Positions 45,313 through 53,156 of a stretch of DNA of 64,000 bases are shown here, in pieces (position 1 is the first letter of the stretch; every line of letters starts with the position of its first letter). The DNA is taken from NCBI GenBank assembly GCA_902463265.1, contig CABQEV010000003.1, positions 62,001 to 126,000 on the forward strand. The letters are read 5' to 3'. Both the position numbers and the translations under genes were made by a program. The notes below the pieces were generated by a model. That model had not been told where the DNA came from. It did no database searches and saw only the letters and a list, made by a program, of their open reading frames with translations. Source of the DNA: UMGS1889 sp900556055 (lineage in GTDB: Bacteria > Bacillota > Clostridia > Oscillospirales > Ruminococcaceae).

Positions 45313-46215
45313 ATGAATTTTATTGTAAACATTTTAAAGGGTGCTGCGATAGGAATTGCAAACGCTGTTCCGGGAGTAAGCGGCGGAACGCTTGCTGTCA
45401 TTCTGAAAATATATGACAAGCTTCTCGGTGCGATCGACCTTAATATCAAAAAGATCAAGGAAAATTTCGGCTTTCTTGTATCCGTTGTGATCGGAATGGG
45501 CATAGGCATAATCCTTACTTCAAAGGTGCTGTCATTCCTGTTTGAAAATTACAATAAGCCGACGCAGTTTTTCTTTATCGGGATCATTCTCGGAAGCATG
45601 CCGATGATCTACCGTGAAACCGTAAAGGAGCGCAAGCTCAGGACGCTGAACATTATCCCGTTTATATGCGGATTTGCGGGAATGCTGGCATTTACGATGC
45701 TTACAAAGGATACGCTGGGTGCTGGAGTGAGCATGGAAATGTCTGTCGGATATGTCATCTATCTGGTATTTGCGGGATTTATCGCCGCTGTTGCAATGGT
45801 CCTTCCCGGACTCAGCGGATCAATGGTAATGAAGGTTTTAGGTGCATACGACACTGTTATATCAAATATCGACATCTTCACATCTGCAAGCGTTACAATG
45901 AGCGAGCGCATTTCTGCTTTCCGGATACTCGTTCCTGCGGGAATAGGTATCGCTGCGGGAATTTTTGCGGCTGCCAAGATCATTTCGCTGCTTCTGAAAA
46001 AGTTCCGTCAGGGAACATACTGCGTTATTGCGGGACTTATGATCGGTTCGCTTTATGCTGTGTACATCAACGCATATCCGTCTCCCGAAAGATTTACATT
46101 TAACGGAGATGGCGTCATTGCCGTTATCGTGATGATCGTCGGCGCAGCAATACCGATCCTTATGGAGCTTCCGTCAATGAAGAAAAAGGAGATCTCCGAA
46201 GCTGAAAATGCATAA
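45313..46215 (+). CDS. DUF368 family membrane protein, probable undecaprenyl-phosphate translocase
   Basis: This 300-residue protein has about eight hydrophobic segments and the two inverted-repeat signatures NAVPGVSGGT and VLPGLSGSMVMK. DUF368 proteins have been shown in other bacteria to return undecaprenyl phosphate across the membrane; assignment here rests on that family knowledge. The uppP gene at 11782 acts on the same lipid cycle. GGGAAAGGATAA precedes the ATG, and a terminator follows. Confidence 0.9.
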   Translation: MNFIVNILKGAAIGIANAVPGVSGGTLAVILKIYDKLLGAIDLNIKKIKENFGFLVSVVIGMGIGIILTSKVLSFLFENYNKPTQFFFIGIILGSMPMIYRETVKERKLRTLNIIPFICGFAGMLAFTMLTKDTLGAGVSMEMSVGYVIYLVFAGFIAAVAMVLPGLSGSMVMKVLGAYDTVISNIDIFTSASVTMSERISAFRILVPAGIGIAAGIFAAAKIISLLLKKFRQGTYCVIAGLMIGSLYAVYINAYPSPERFTFNGDGVIAVIVMIVGAAIPILMELPSMKKKEISEAENA

Positions 46216-46229
46216 TACTGAGTGATATG

Positions 46230-46278
46230 ATCCCCTTACCCTGAACCTTGAATTGATCGGCGGTAAGGGGATTTTTTG
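46230..46278 (+). terminator. Terminator of the DUF368 gene
   Basis: ATCCCCTTACC (46230-46240) and GGTAAGGGGAT (46262-46272) form a perfect 11-bp stem followed by TTTTTG. Confidence 0.88.
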
Positions 46279-46279
46279 C

Positions 46280-46308
46280 TTGACATCGGCGGGATTATAG
46301 TGTATAAT
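46280..46308 (+). promoter_or_regulatory. Consensus SigA promoter of the ZIP transporter gene
   Basis: TTGACA (46280-46285) and TATAAT (46303-46308) are perfect with a 17-bp spacer. Confidence 0.88.
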
Positions 46309-46325
46309 CAAAGTATACAAAAGCT

Positions 46326-46376
46326 GCACCGCAGAAGCGGTGTTTTTAAAACAATGTCAGTTAGCTATTGCTAACC
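46326..46376 (+). promoter_or_regulatory. Two-hairpin leader of the ZIP transporter gene
   Basis: Between promoter and gene are a terminator-like hairpin, CACCGC AGAA GCGGTG plus TTTTT (about 46327-46346), and a palindrome GTTAGC TATT GCTAAC (46360-46375). The palindrome resembles the core of DtxR-family metal-regulator boxes. A metal-dependent attenuator or operator is possible. Confidence 0.5.
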
Positions 46377-46395
46377 AAAAATGGAGGCGGATATA

Positions 46396-47202
46396 TTGAA
46401 CAACATATTTACAGCATTTCTTATGACACTGATAGCGGGACTCAGCACGGGAATAGGCAGCTGCATAGCGTTTTTTGCAAACCATACAAATAAAAAATTC
46501 CTGTCGGTAAGCCTTGGCTTTTCCGCAGGAGTTATGATCTATGTTTCGATGATAGAAATATTTTTTACAGCACAGGATATGCTTACCGCAGAGGTCGGCG
46601 AAAAGTGCGGAAAATGGCTGACGGTCATAGCATTTTTCGGCGGGATCCTGCTTATTGCGGTCATTGACAAGCTTATACCGTCCGAAGAAAATCCGCATGA
46701 GGTGCGTTCGGTCGAAGATGAAGCGGAGGATCCCGAAAAAACTCAGAACAGAAAGCTTATGCGCATGGGACTGCTGACGGCGCTTGCAATAGGTATTCAC
46801 AATTTTCCCGAGGGACTTGCGACGTTTGTTTCGGCGATGCAGCAGCCAAGCGTTGCGATACCGATTGCTGCGGCGATAGCTATACACAATATCCCCGAGG
46901 GAATAGCGGTTTCTGTGCCTGTCTATCAGGCGACAGGCTCGAAGATCAAGGCGTTCCGCTGCTCGTTCCTTTCCGGACTTGCCGAGCCTGCGGGTGCGCT
47001 GATCGGCTGGCTCGTGCTTATGCCGATCATGAATGATGTTGTTTACGGCATGATATTTGCGGCGGTTGCGGGGATAATGGTGTTTATTTCCTTTGACGAG
47101 CTTCTGCCCGCCGCACGTGAATACGGCGAACATCATCTGTCGATATACGGTCTGATCTCGGGAATGGCGGTAATGGCTGTCAGCCTGCTGCTTTTCCTTT
47201 GA
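46396..47202 (+). CDS. ZIP family metal transporter (ZupT-like)
   Basis: This 268-residue protein has about eight membrane segments and the two metal-site motifs IHNFPEGLA and IHNIPEGIA, typical of the GufA/ZupT branch that imports Zn2+ and other divalent metals. An in-frame ATG at 46381 lies within the ribosome site itself (ATGGAGGCGG), so the more likely start is TTG at 46396, 8 bases after GGAGG. It ends flush against the convergent rsmI gene. Confidence 0.9.
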   Translation: MNNIFTAFLMTLIAGLSTGIGSCIAFFANHTNKKFLSVSLGFSAGVMIYVSMIEIFFTAQDMLTAEVGEKCGKWLTVIAFFGGILLIAVIDKLIPSEENPHEVRSVEDEAEDPEKTQNRKLMRMGLLTALAIGIHNFPEGLATFVSAMQQPSVAIPIAAAIAIHNIPEGIAVSVPVYQATGSKIKAFRCSFLSGLAEPAGALIGWLVLMPIMNDVVYGMIFAAVAGIMVFISFDELLPAAREYGEHHLSIYGLISGMAVMAVSLLLFL

Positions 47203-48030
47203 TTATTCGTTTATTATGCGGTAGATGTCGCTTTTCCTGAAGCCTGTCTGCTTTGCGGCTTCCTTGCAGGCATCGGACGGCTTCATTCCCTCGGAAATAA
47301 GCTTTCTTGCGATATCTGCCGCATCATTTTCCGTCAGTCCTTCGGCAACGGCGGGGGGGGTATATCCCTCAACGATAAGCACGAATTCTCCCTTGGGATT
47401 GACATCTTTGTAATATTTCACGGCTTCGGAAAGCGTTGTTCTTATGACTTCTTCATAAACCTTTGTAAGCTCGCGGCATATAGATATCTTTCTGTCTCCG
47501 AGGTATTTCAGCATATCCTCAAGAGTGGTTTTCAGCTTATGCGGAGCTTCGTAAAATATCAGCGTGTGTGTGTCCTTGGCAACGGATTCAAGATGCACAT
47601 AACGCTGTTTTTTTGCAACAGAGAGAAATCCCTCAAATGCAAATCTCGATGTTGAAAGTGCGCTGACAGCAAGTGCCGATGCAGCTGCAACAGGACCCGG
47701 GACAACGCATACTTCAATGCCTCTTTCCGCACACATTTTAACAAGATCCTCTCCCGGGTCGGAGATGCAGGGCATTCCCGCATCGGTTACAACAGCGCAG
47801 TTTTCGCCCGCCGATATCCTGTCAACGATGCTTTCGGAAACGGTTCTTGCCGAATGCTCATGATAGCTTACCATTGGCTTTTTTATTTCGAGATGGTTCA
47901 GCAGCTTCAATGTCACTCTTGTGTCCTCTGCGCAGATGAAATCGACCTCGCCCAGTATTCTTGCGGCACGGAATGTTATGTCCTCAAGATTTCCGATAGG
48001 TGTGCCGACAACGTAAAGCTTTCCGCTCAT
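47203..48030 (-). CDS. rsmI: 16S rRNA (cytidine1402-2'-O)-methyltransferase
   Basis: This 275-residue SAM enzyme has the RsmI start VVGTPIGNLEDITFRA, the EDTR segment and TDAGMPCISDPG, followed by VVPGPVAAASAL, all family marks. It 2'-O-methylates C1402 in the ribosomal decoding centre. It overlaps the upstream methyltransferase by 4 bp, as in the yabB-yabC arrangement of Bacillus. An uninterrupted run of eight C on the coding strand (47353-47360) encodes Thr-Pro-Pro near residue 225. Confidence 0.95.
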   Translation of the reverse strand: MSGKLYVVGTPIGNLEDITFRAARILGEVDFICAEDTRVTLKLLNHLEIKKPMVSYHEHSARTVSESIVDRISAGENCAVVTDAGMPCISDPGEDLVKMCAERGIEVCVVPGPVAAASALAVSALSTSRFAFEGFLSVAKKQRYVHLESVAKDTHTLIFYEAPHKLKTTLEDMLKYLGDRKISICRELTKVYEEVIRTTLSEAVKYYKDVNPKGEFVLIVEGYTPPAVAEGLTENDAADIARKLISEGMKPSDACKEAAKQTGFRKSDIYRIINE

Positions 48031-48773
48031 GAGTTTTCCTCCTGTCCGTAAATTTTCATAAGTTCATCGGAAAATCCGCCGCCCTCGGTTATGTAAAGCT
48101 GCGGAAGCACCTTCATGAACGGCTTTGAGCCTTTTTTGCCCTCGATAAGGAACAGCCATGGCGCATCTGACGGGGTTTTCGAAACAAATCTCAGGGTTTT
48201 GGGCTCGATATGGTTTTTCTGCATTGCCGAGATAACGTCCGCAAGCCGTTCTGGACGGTTGCAGAGGCACAGCTTTCCGCCGAATTTCAGCAGCCTGTCC
48301 GCAGCACGGCAGACATCGTTTATGTTGCAGAGTATCTCATGACGAGCGATCTTCTGCGCAGTCATTTCGCTTTCAATGCCGCATTTTGCAGCTTTGTACG
48401 GCGGATTGCAGGTCACAGCGTCAAGCTGACCCATGGGTGCGTCCTTCCACAGTTCTTTGAGGTCGGCGCATATAGGCACAAGCTTTGAGAGATCGGCAGT
48501 GCATTCGGAATTACCTATCGATCGTTCGATAGATAAATTCAGCTGTTCGATAGCCTGCGGCTGGATATCCACACAGAATATTTCCTTCGGTTCAAATTTT
48601 ATTTCCATGAGCATCGGGATTATGCCGCAGCCCGTGCCGAGGTCGCATACTCTGTCCTTTCTGCGCAGATCGGCAAAATCTGCGAGAAGAAAAGCGTCCG
48701 TACCGAAGCGGTGTTCCTTTGTTACGCATATCTCAATGCCTTTTTTCAGTTTTTCATATTTCTGATCAGTCAT
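48027..48773 (-). CDS. tRNA1(Val) A37 N6-methyltransferase-like (YabB/TrmN6 family)
   Basis: This 248-residue methyltransferase has a SAM site VCDLGTGCGIIPM and the adenine-amino motif NPPY. It fits the YabB/TrmN6 family, often annotated tRNA1(Val) (adenine37-N6)-methyltransferase, and sits next to rsmI as in Bacillus. The frame is open from 48902, inside the TrkH gene, but the ATG at 48773 is 8 bases after AAAGGA and gives the expected N-terminus. Confidence 0.87.
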   Translation of the reverse strand: MTDQKYEKLKKGIEICVTKEHRFGTDAFLLADFADLRRKDRVCDLGTGCGIIPMLMEIKFEPKEIFCVDIQPQAIEQLNLSIERSIGNSECTADLSKLVPICADLKELWKDAPMGQLDAVTCNPPYKAAKCGIESEMTAQKIARHEILCNINDVCRAADRLLKFGGKLCLCNRPERLADVISAMQKNHIEPKTLRFVSKTPSDAPWLFLIEGKKGSKPFMKVLPQLYITEGGGFSDELMKIYGQEENS

Positions 48774-48784
48774 AAAAAATTCCT

Positions 48785-50143
48785 TTATACCATGATTTTT
48801 CCTTCGGGGATAACTTCGTTTTTGGGGCGTTTGTCTGCGCCCATCGTAAGCGTGATAGCAAATGAAACAGGTCCGACTCTGCCTATGAACATCGTAAGAC
48901 ATAGGAGAAGTCTTGTGAACGGATTCGGTACATTCGTGACTCCCGCACTAAGTCCGCAGGTCGAGAATGCGGATACGGATTCAAACACAGCGTCAGTTCC
49001 CGAGATATCATATTCACGTCCGATATTGACGAAAATAAGAGATGTTACACCTATTATAAGAGCCGAAAGCACGATGATAGAAAGCGATTTGTATACGAGA
49101 TCCTTGCTGATCCTTCTGCCGAGAAGAACGGTGTCGGGCTGATTTTTTACGACGCTTATGACAGTCGCAACGATTATCGTGAATGTTGTTATCTTTATTC
49201 CGCCGCCTGTTGATCCGGGGGCTACACCGATGAACATATAGAATACAGCCGCTATCTGCGAGAGCGGTTCGAGCTTTGTGGTATCGACGGTGGAGAAGCC
49301 CGCTGTTCTGAATGTTACCGACTGGAAAAGCGAATGAACCAGCTTCTGGAAAAATCCGTCATTTCCGATGGTGTCGGGATTGTGCCATTCAACGACTGCG
49401 AATATCATTGCGCCCGTGACTATAAGCACGGCTGTCATTATAAGGACTATCCTCGACTGAAGACCGAGTTTTTTTGTTTTGGGATAGTTTTTGATATCCG
49501 TCCAGACAACAAATCCGAGACCGCCTGAAATAATGAGCAGCATTATTACCGTCATAACAAGCGGATCATCCGCAACGCATGCAAGGCTTGTTCCGGGAGA
49601 TTCTATGCCCATAAGGTCAAATCCGCCGTTCGTGAATGCCGAAACAGCGTGGAATATTGCCATAAAAACGCCTTCCCAGCCGTATTTCGGGACAAAATAT
49701 ATCATGAGCAGAAGTGCGCCGATGCCCTCGCATACCGCTGATATTATCATTACCGATCTGACAAGCTGTCTGACATCGGAAAATCCTGAAGAATTGACCG
49801 ATTCCGAAGCTGTCTGCATCGTCCGCAGACCTACCTTTTTGCCCGTTGCGAATGTGAAGAACGATGTGAATGTAACAAGTCCCAGACCGCCTATCTGCAA
49901 TAACAGAAGTATCACGATCTGACCGAAAAGATTCCACTGAGTATATGTGTCGAACACGTTGAGTCCCGTAACGCAGGTCGCGGATGTTGCCGTGAACAGC
50001 GCATCTATGGGATTTGTGAATGTGCGGCTTCGTGAGCTTATCGGCAGCATCAGCAGTACTGTTCCGGTGACGATAACGAGAAGAAAGCTCAGAGTTATGA
50101 GCTTTGTCGGGTTCATGGCCTTTTTTTGCTTTATTACAGGCAT
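48785..50143 (-). CDS. TrkH/KtrB family potassium uptake channel subunit
   Basis: This 452-residue protein has four M1-P-M2 repeats; pore loops appear at TSATCVTGLNVF, SAFTNGGFDLMG, SVTFRTAGFSTV and SAFSTCGLSAGV, each with the filter glycine. It is the membrane subunit of a K+ uptake system. The TrkA/KtrA gating partner is not in the window. It is the first gene of the trkH-yabB-rsmI run, 11 bp from the next gene. Confidence 0.92.
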   Translation of the reverse strand: MPVIKQKKAMNPTKLITLSFLLVIVTGTVLLMLPISSRSRTFTNPIDALFTATSATCVTGLNVFDTYTQWNLFGQIVILLLLQIGGLGLVTFTSFFTFATGKKVGLRTMQTASESVNSSGFSDVRQLVRSVMIISAVCEGIGALLLMIYFVPKYGWEGVFMAIFHAVSAFTNGGFDLMGIESPGTSLACVADDPLVMTVIMLLIISGGLGFVVWTDIKNYPKTKKLGLQSRIVLIMTAVLIVTGAMIFAVVEWHNPDTIGNDGFFQKLVHSLFQSVTFRTAGFSTVDTTKLEPLSQIAAVFYMFIGVAPGSTGGGIKITTFTIIVATVISVVKNQPDTVLLGRRISKDLVYKSLSIIVLSALIIGVTSLIFVNIGREYDISGTDAVFESVSAFSTCGLSAGVTNVPNPFTRLLLCLTMFIGRVGPVSFAITLTMGADKRPKNEVIPEGKIMV

Positions 50144-50181
50144 AATTTTTTCCTCTTATTCAATAATATACATATATTTTT

Positions 50182-50209
50182 ATTATACCATATCCACAGA
50201 ATTTTACAA
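50182..50209 (-). promoter_or_regulatory. SigA-type promoter of the TrkH operon
   Basis: On the minus strand TTGTAA (50209-50204) and TATAAT (50187-50182) have a 16-bp spacer. Confidence 0.68.
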
Positions 50210-50244
50210 GGTGTTTTATATAAAAAATACAATGCCGCAAAGGG

Positions 50245-50273
50245 TTGAAATATGTGCTTTTTTGTGATATAAT
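50245..50273 (+). promoter_or_regulatory. SigA-type promoter of the small membrane protein gene
   Basis: TTGAAA (50245-50250) and TATAAT (50268-50273) have a 17-bp spacer. The leader of about 90 bases contains GCTGGCCGGCAGC, a small hairpin; I recognise no riboswitch. Confidence 0.75.
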
Positions 50274-50368
50274 AAAAATATGCTGCTCTGTGCTTTAAGG
50301 GCGAAGCTGGCCGGCAGCGATTTTATCGGATAATTACATCGAATGGCGAAAGGAGGCGGTATCTGCCG

Positions 50369-50917
50369 ATGAAAAAAACAAGCTATATAATCTCACTCGG
50401 CGGAGTTATCGCTTCACTTTGCCTGCTTATGATGTTCGCAACGGCATTGTTCCCGCCGTTTTCGATAGTAGTCCCGATGTTCACGGGAATGCTTATCGCC
50501 GTGATAAGCATAGAAACGGAGAGAAAGTGGGCAGCCGTAACATATGCAGCAGTGTCCGTCCTCTGCCTGTTTATGACGCCATCATATGAATCGACATTAC
50601 TGTTTATATTTTTCTTCGGCTATTACCCGATACTAAAGGGCATACTCGACAGGATCAGACCGTTTCTGCTGCGGTGGACAGCAAAGCTTGCGTGTTTCAA
50701 TGCGTCGATAGTCAGCTGCTACTGGCTGATAACGAACCTTTTCGGCGTGTATGATATGTGGTCGGATTTCGATTTTTTCGGGAAATATCTTATCCCGGGA
50801 CTTCTTGTCATGGCGAATGTCATGTTCCTGCTTTATGATTATACGCTGGGCTCGATGATAATAATGTATACAAAATGGCTGAAACCGACGTTTCTTCCGA
50901 ATTACAGCAAAAAATAA
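50369..50917 (+). CDS. Integral membrane protein, possibly ECF S-component-like
   Basis: This 182-residue protein has about five hydrophobic segments. The N-terminal helix-loop (SLGGVIASLCLLMMFATALFPPF) and overall size recall small ECF-transporter S components or YybS-like DUF2232 proteins, but no signature decides. GAAAGGAGGCGG lies upstream. It is framed by its own promoter and terminator. Confidence 0.7.
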   Translation: MKKTSYIISLGGVIASLCLLMMFATALFPPFSIVVPMFTGMLIAVISIETERKWAAVTYAAVSVLCLFMTPSYESTLLFIFFFGYYPILKGILDRIRPFLLRWTAKLACFNASIVSCYWLITNLFGVYDMWSDFDFFGKYLIPGLLVMANVMFLLYDYTLGSMIIMYTKWLKPTFLPNYSKK

Positions 50918-50954
50918 CGGCTCATTCCGATCAGGTGGAATGAGCCGATTTTTA
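50918..50954. terminator. Bidirectional terminator between the membrane protein gene and tyrA
   Basis: CGGCTCATTCC (50918-50928) and GGAATGAGCCG (50937-50947) form a perfect 11-bp stem, with A-rich sequence on the left and ATTTTTAT on the right. Confidence 0.88.
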
Positions 50955-51782
50955 TAATACCTTTGTTTCTTCCTTGAGTATCCTGCCGTCTTTCAGAAGC
51001 TGCTTCAGACGTTCGCTGTCGCCTGCACGCATTGCGTCCCTGTATTCTGTGAGATGCTCGATTATTGTGTCGATCTCAAAAAGCAGAGGTTCCTTGTTCA
51101 TCATGAAAAGGGGAGTCCACATATCCTCATTCAGCTTTGCAACACGGGTGAGATCCTGAAAGCTGCCCGCACTGAATCCGAGCTGTTCAAGATGCGTCGG
51201 GCTTTTTATATATGCGTTTGATACAACATGTGCAAGCTGGCTGGTGAATGCAATGATCCTGTCGTGCTCCTCCGGAGTAGCCTTAACGACCTTTTTAAAA
51301 TGTATCGAATATGCGAAATCTTCAAGGAAATTCAGCTTTGCTTCGGAAACATATTCAGTCGGCGTGATGATAAAGCTTGCATTGTCGAAAAGATTGTCAA
51401 GCGAATATGCATATCCCGAAAATTCACGTCCTGCCATCGGGTGAACGCCTATGAATGTCACGCCTCTGTCAGCGAGATTTTTGCTTACGCCGTCGGTTAT
51501 CGCTTTTTTTATGCCGCAGGTGTCGATGACAACGCTGCCCGGCTTGAATTTGTCAGCATTTTTGTTTGCGTATTCAATGACAGCTTCGGGATAGAGAGCG
51601 ATTATCGTGATGTCCGCAAGAGAAAGATCATTGGTTTCAGCGTCGATCGCCCCCTGCGAGATCGCACTCTGAATGGTCTCAGGATTGGTATCAATGCCGT
51701 AAACAACGTGATCTGTGTGCTTTTTTATAGTCTTGGCGAGTGAACCGCCGATAAGTCCGAGTCCGACAACTGTAATTTTCAT
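50952..51782 (-). CDS. tyrA: Prephenate dehydrogenase
   Basis: This 276-residue NAD(P)-dependent enzyme has the Rossmann motif GLGLIGGS (residues 7-14) and the family segments IDTCGIK and GVHPMAGRE. It makes 4-hydroxyphenylpyruvate for tyrosine synthesis. It lacks the C-terminal ACT domain, so feedback by tyrosine through that domain is not expected. CGGAGG precedes the ATG. It stands alone, away from other aromatic genes. Confidence 0.92.
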   Translation of the reverse strand: MKITVVGLGLIGGSLAKTIKKHTDHVVYGIDTNPETIQSAISQGAIDAETNDLSLADITIIALYPEAVIEYANKNADKFKPGSVVIDTCGIKKAITDGVSKNLADRGVTFIGVHPMAGREFSGYAYSLDNLFDNASFIITPTEYVSEAKLNFLEDFAYSIHFKKVVKATPEEHDRIIAFTSQLAHVVSNAYIKSPTHLEQLGFSAGSFQDLTRVAKLNEDMWTPLFMMNKEPLLFEIDTIIEHLTEYRDAMRAGDSERLKQLLKDGRILKEETKVL

Positions 51783-51829
51783 ATCAATGCCTCCGCTTTA
51801 GCGCTTTTAAGCTTTTAATCGTTATATAC

Positions 51830-51858
51830 ATTATATCACGATCCTTTTCGTAATGCAA
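51830..51858 (-). promoter_or_regulatory. SigA-type promoter of tyrA
   Basis: On the minus strand TTGCAT (51858-51853) and TATAAT (51835-51830) have a 17-bp spacer. Confidence 0.72.
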
Positions 51859-51944
51859 TAGCTTTTTTGGATTATTTCACTTTTCGGCGAATATAAGCTT
51901 TGAGATGCCGCCGTATACAAGATATTACTGCGCTGCATTGGAGC

Positions 51945-51973
51945 TTGACAAACAGCAGTATTCAATTTATACT
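51945..51973 (+). promoter_or_regulatory. Orphan SigA-type promoter in the tyrA-tRNA gap
   Basis: TTGACA (51945-51950) and TATACT (51968-51973) have a 17-bp spacer, but no convincing coding region follows. It would transcribe the structured locus at 51974-52106. Confidence 0.65.
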
Positions 51974-52106
51974 GAAAAAGAAAAGAGAGCGACCGATCAG
52001 CCGCTCTTACCACAAAGTCATTTTTCTGCGGTTGATTGTTTTTACAGAGATTTTTTGCAGAGCCCACCCGTATGATGATTTTTCGTGGCATATATGCATG
52101 ATTCAT
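51974..52106. ncRNA. Candidate structured non-coding RNA locus
   Basis: The gap 51783-52201 has no credible gene. It holds paired arms CCACAAAGTCAT (52010-52021) with ATGATTTTTCGTGG (52075-52088), an inner pair TCTGC (52025-52029) with GCAGA (52057-52061), and a hairpin AGAGCG (51986-51991) with CGCTCT (52002-52007). Read on the minus strand the last hairpin is followed by CTTTTCTTTTT, a terminator; on the plus strand a consensus promoter lies just before it. The strand is therefore unsettled. It matches no RNA family I can recall with certainty. Confidence 0.4.
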
Positions 52107-52155
52107 GGTATATTTTATTGTTTTTAACGATATTTTATATTTTCAGCAGATAAAG

Positions 52156-52197
52156 AAAACCGCCTATCTACGTGATCTAACATAGATAGGCGGTTTT
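52156..52197 (-). terminator. Terminator of the tRNA-Ala pair
   Basis: On the minus strand AAAACCGCCTATCTA and TAGATAGGCGGTTTT form a perfect 15-bp stem followed by CTTT, 5 bases after the CCA of the second tRNA gene. Confidence 0.88.
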
Positions 52198-52201
52198 GTT
52201 T

Positions 52202-52277
52202 TGGTGGAGATAAGGGGATTCGAACCCCTGACCTGTTACATGCGAAGCAACCGCTCTCCCAACTGAGCTATACCCCC
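52202..52277 (-). tRNA. tRNA-Ala (anticodon CGC)
   Basis: A 76-base cloverleaf with encoded CCA. The anticodon stem GTTGC/GTAAC encloses the loop TTCGCAT, giving anticodon CGC, which reads GCG. The acceptor stem has the G3-U70 pair that marks alanine tRNA. The T arm reads GGGGTTCGAATCCCC. Confidence 0.93.
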
Positions 52278-52282
52278 GTTTA

Positions 52283-52358
52283 TGGTGGAGACGAAGGGGA
52301 TCGAACCCTCGACCTTTTGAATGCCATTCAAACACGCTCCCAACTGCGCTACGCCCCC
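52283..52358 (-). tRNA. tRNA-Ala (anticodon GGC)
   Basis: A 76-base cloverleaf with encoded CCA. The anticodon stem TTTGA/TCAAA encloses ATGGCAT, giving anticodon GGC, which reads GCC and GCU. The G3-U70 pair is present. It lies 5 bases upstream of the CGC gene on the same transcript. Confidence 0.93.
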
Positions 52359-52374
52359 ATTTGGTTACAAGCAC

Positions 52375-52403
52375 ATTATATCACGATGCACTGCGTTTGT
52401 CAA
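52375..52403 (-). promoter_or_regulatory. Consensus promoter of the tRNA-Ala pair
   Basis: On the minus strand TTGACA (52403-52398) and TATAAT (52380-52375) are perfect with a 17-bp spacer, 17 bases before the first tRNA. Confidence 0.88.
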
Positions 52404-52405
52404 GA

Positions 52406-52454
52406 AAAAAATAGCGGAGCAGATCTGCAAATCTTCCGTGCAGACCTGCTCTGC
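52406..52454 (-). terminator. Terminator of the araABD operon
   Basis: On the minus strand GCAGAGCAGGTCTGC pairs with GCAGATCTGCTCCGC around an 11-base loop with two mismatches, followed by TATTTTTTT. Its T run touches the -35 box of the tRNA promoter. Confidence 0.82.
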
Positions 52455-52463
52455 CGACAGTCA

Positions 52464-53156
52464 TCAGTTCTGACCGTAATATGCATTTGCGCCGTGCTTG
52501 CGCAGATAGTGCTTATCCAGAAGCTCCTGCGGCATGCGTCCTGCCAGCGGATCTATCGCCATTGCATGGTAATTCATGAATGCGATCTCCTCCAGAACGA
52601 CTGCGTTGTGAACAGCCTCCGCAGCCGATTTTCCCCATGTAAACGGGCCGTGATTTTTTACAAGAACAGCAGGGATGGTCATAGGATCAATGCCCTTGAA
52701 TGTTTCGATTATAACTGTGCCCGTTTCCTTTTCGTATTCGCCGCCGATCTCAGCGGGTGTCATATTTCTTGTGCAGGGTATTTCGCCGTAGAAATAATCT
52801 CCCTGCGTTGTTCCCATAGGGATAATGCCTTTTCCGGCCTGTGCAAATGATGTTGCCCAGCGGCTGTGTGTGTGGACAATTCCTCCGAGATCTTCAAATG
52901 CACGGTAAAGCTCAAGATGCGTAGGTGTGTCGCTTGACGGCTTATAATGTCCCTCGGCGACCTTTCCCGTTGCAAGCTCTACAACTACCATATCATCGGC
53001 GGTCATTCCGTCATATTCAACGCCCGATGGCTTTATTACGACCATTCCGGACTCTCTGTCAACTGCCGAAACATTTCCCCATGTGAATGTTACAAGGTGA
53101 TATTTAGGAAGCATGAGGTTGGCTTCAAGAACTTCCTGTTTTAACTTTTCAAGCAT
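52464..53156 (-). CDS. araD: L-ribulose-5-phosphate 4-epimerase
   Basis: This 230-residue class II aldolase-fold enzyme converts L-ribulose-5-phosphate to D-xylulose-5-phosphate. The zinc-binding [12 protein letters not shown], the early NVSAVD and the C-terminal HGANAYYGQ are standard AraD features. The ATG follows the araB stop directly. It is the last gene of the araA-araB-araD operon. Confidence 0.95.
   Translation of the reverse strand: MLEKLKQEVLEANLMLPKYHLVTFTWGNVSAVDRESGMVVIKPSGVEYDGMTADDMVVVELATGKVAEGHYKPSSDTPTHLELYRAFEDLGGIVHTHSRWATSFAQAGKGIIPMGTTQGDYFYGEIPCTRNMTPAEIGGEYEKETGTVIIETFKGIDPMTIPAVLVKNHGPFTWGKSAAEAVHNAVVLEEIAFMNYHAMAIDPLAGRMPQELLDKHYLRKHGANAYYGQN

Noticed and set aside
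46357..47136. 259-codon minus-strand reading frame opposite the ZIP transporter
   Set aside because: Antisense to a clear ZIP protein, highly basic and without known motifs.
51831..52106. 91-codon minus-strand reading frame in the tyrA-tRNA gap
   Set aside because: It reads through a terminator hairpin and the tyrA promoter and has no family likeness; the structured-RNA reading is better supported.
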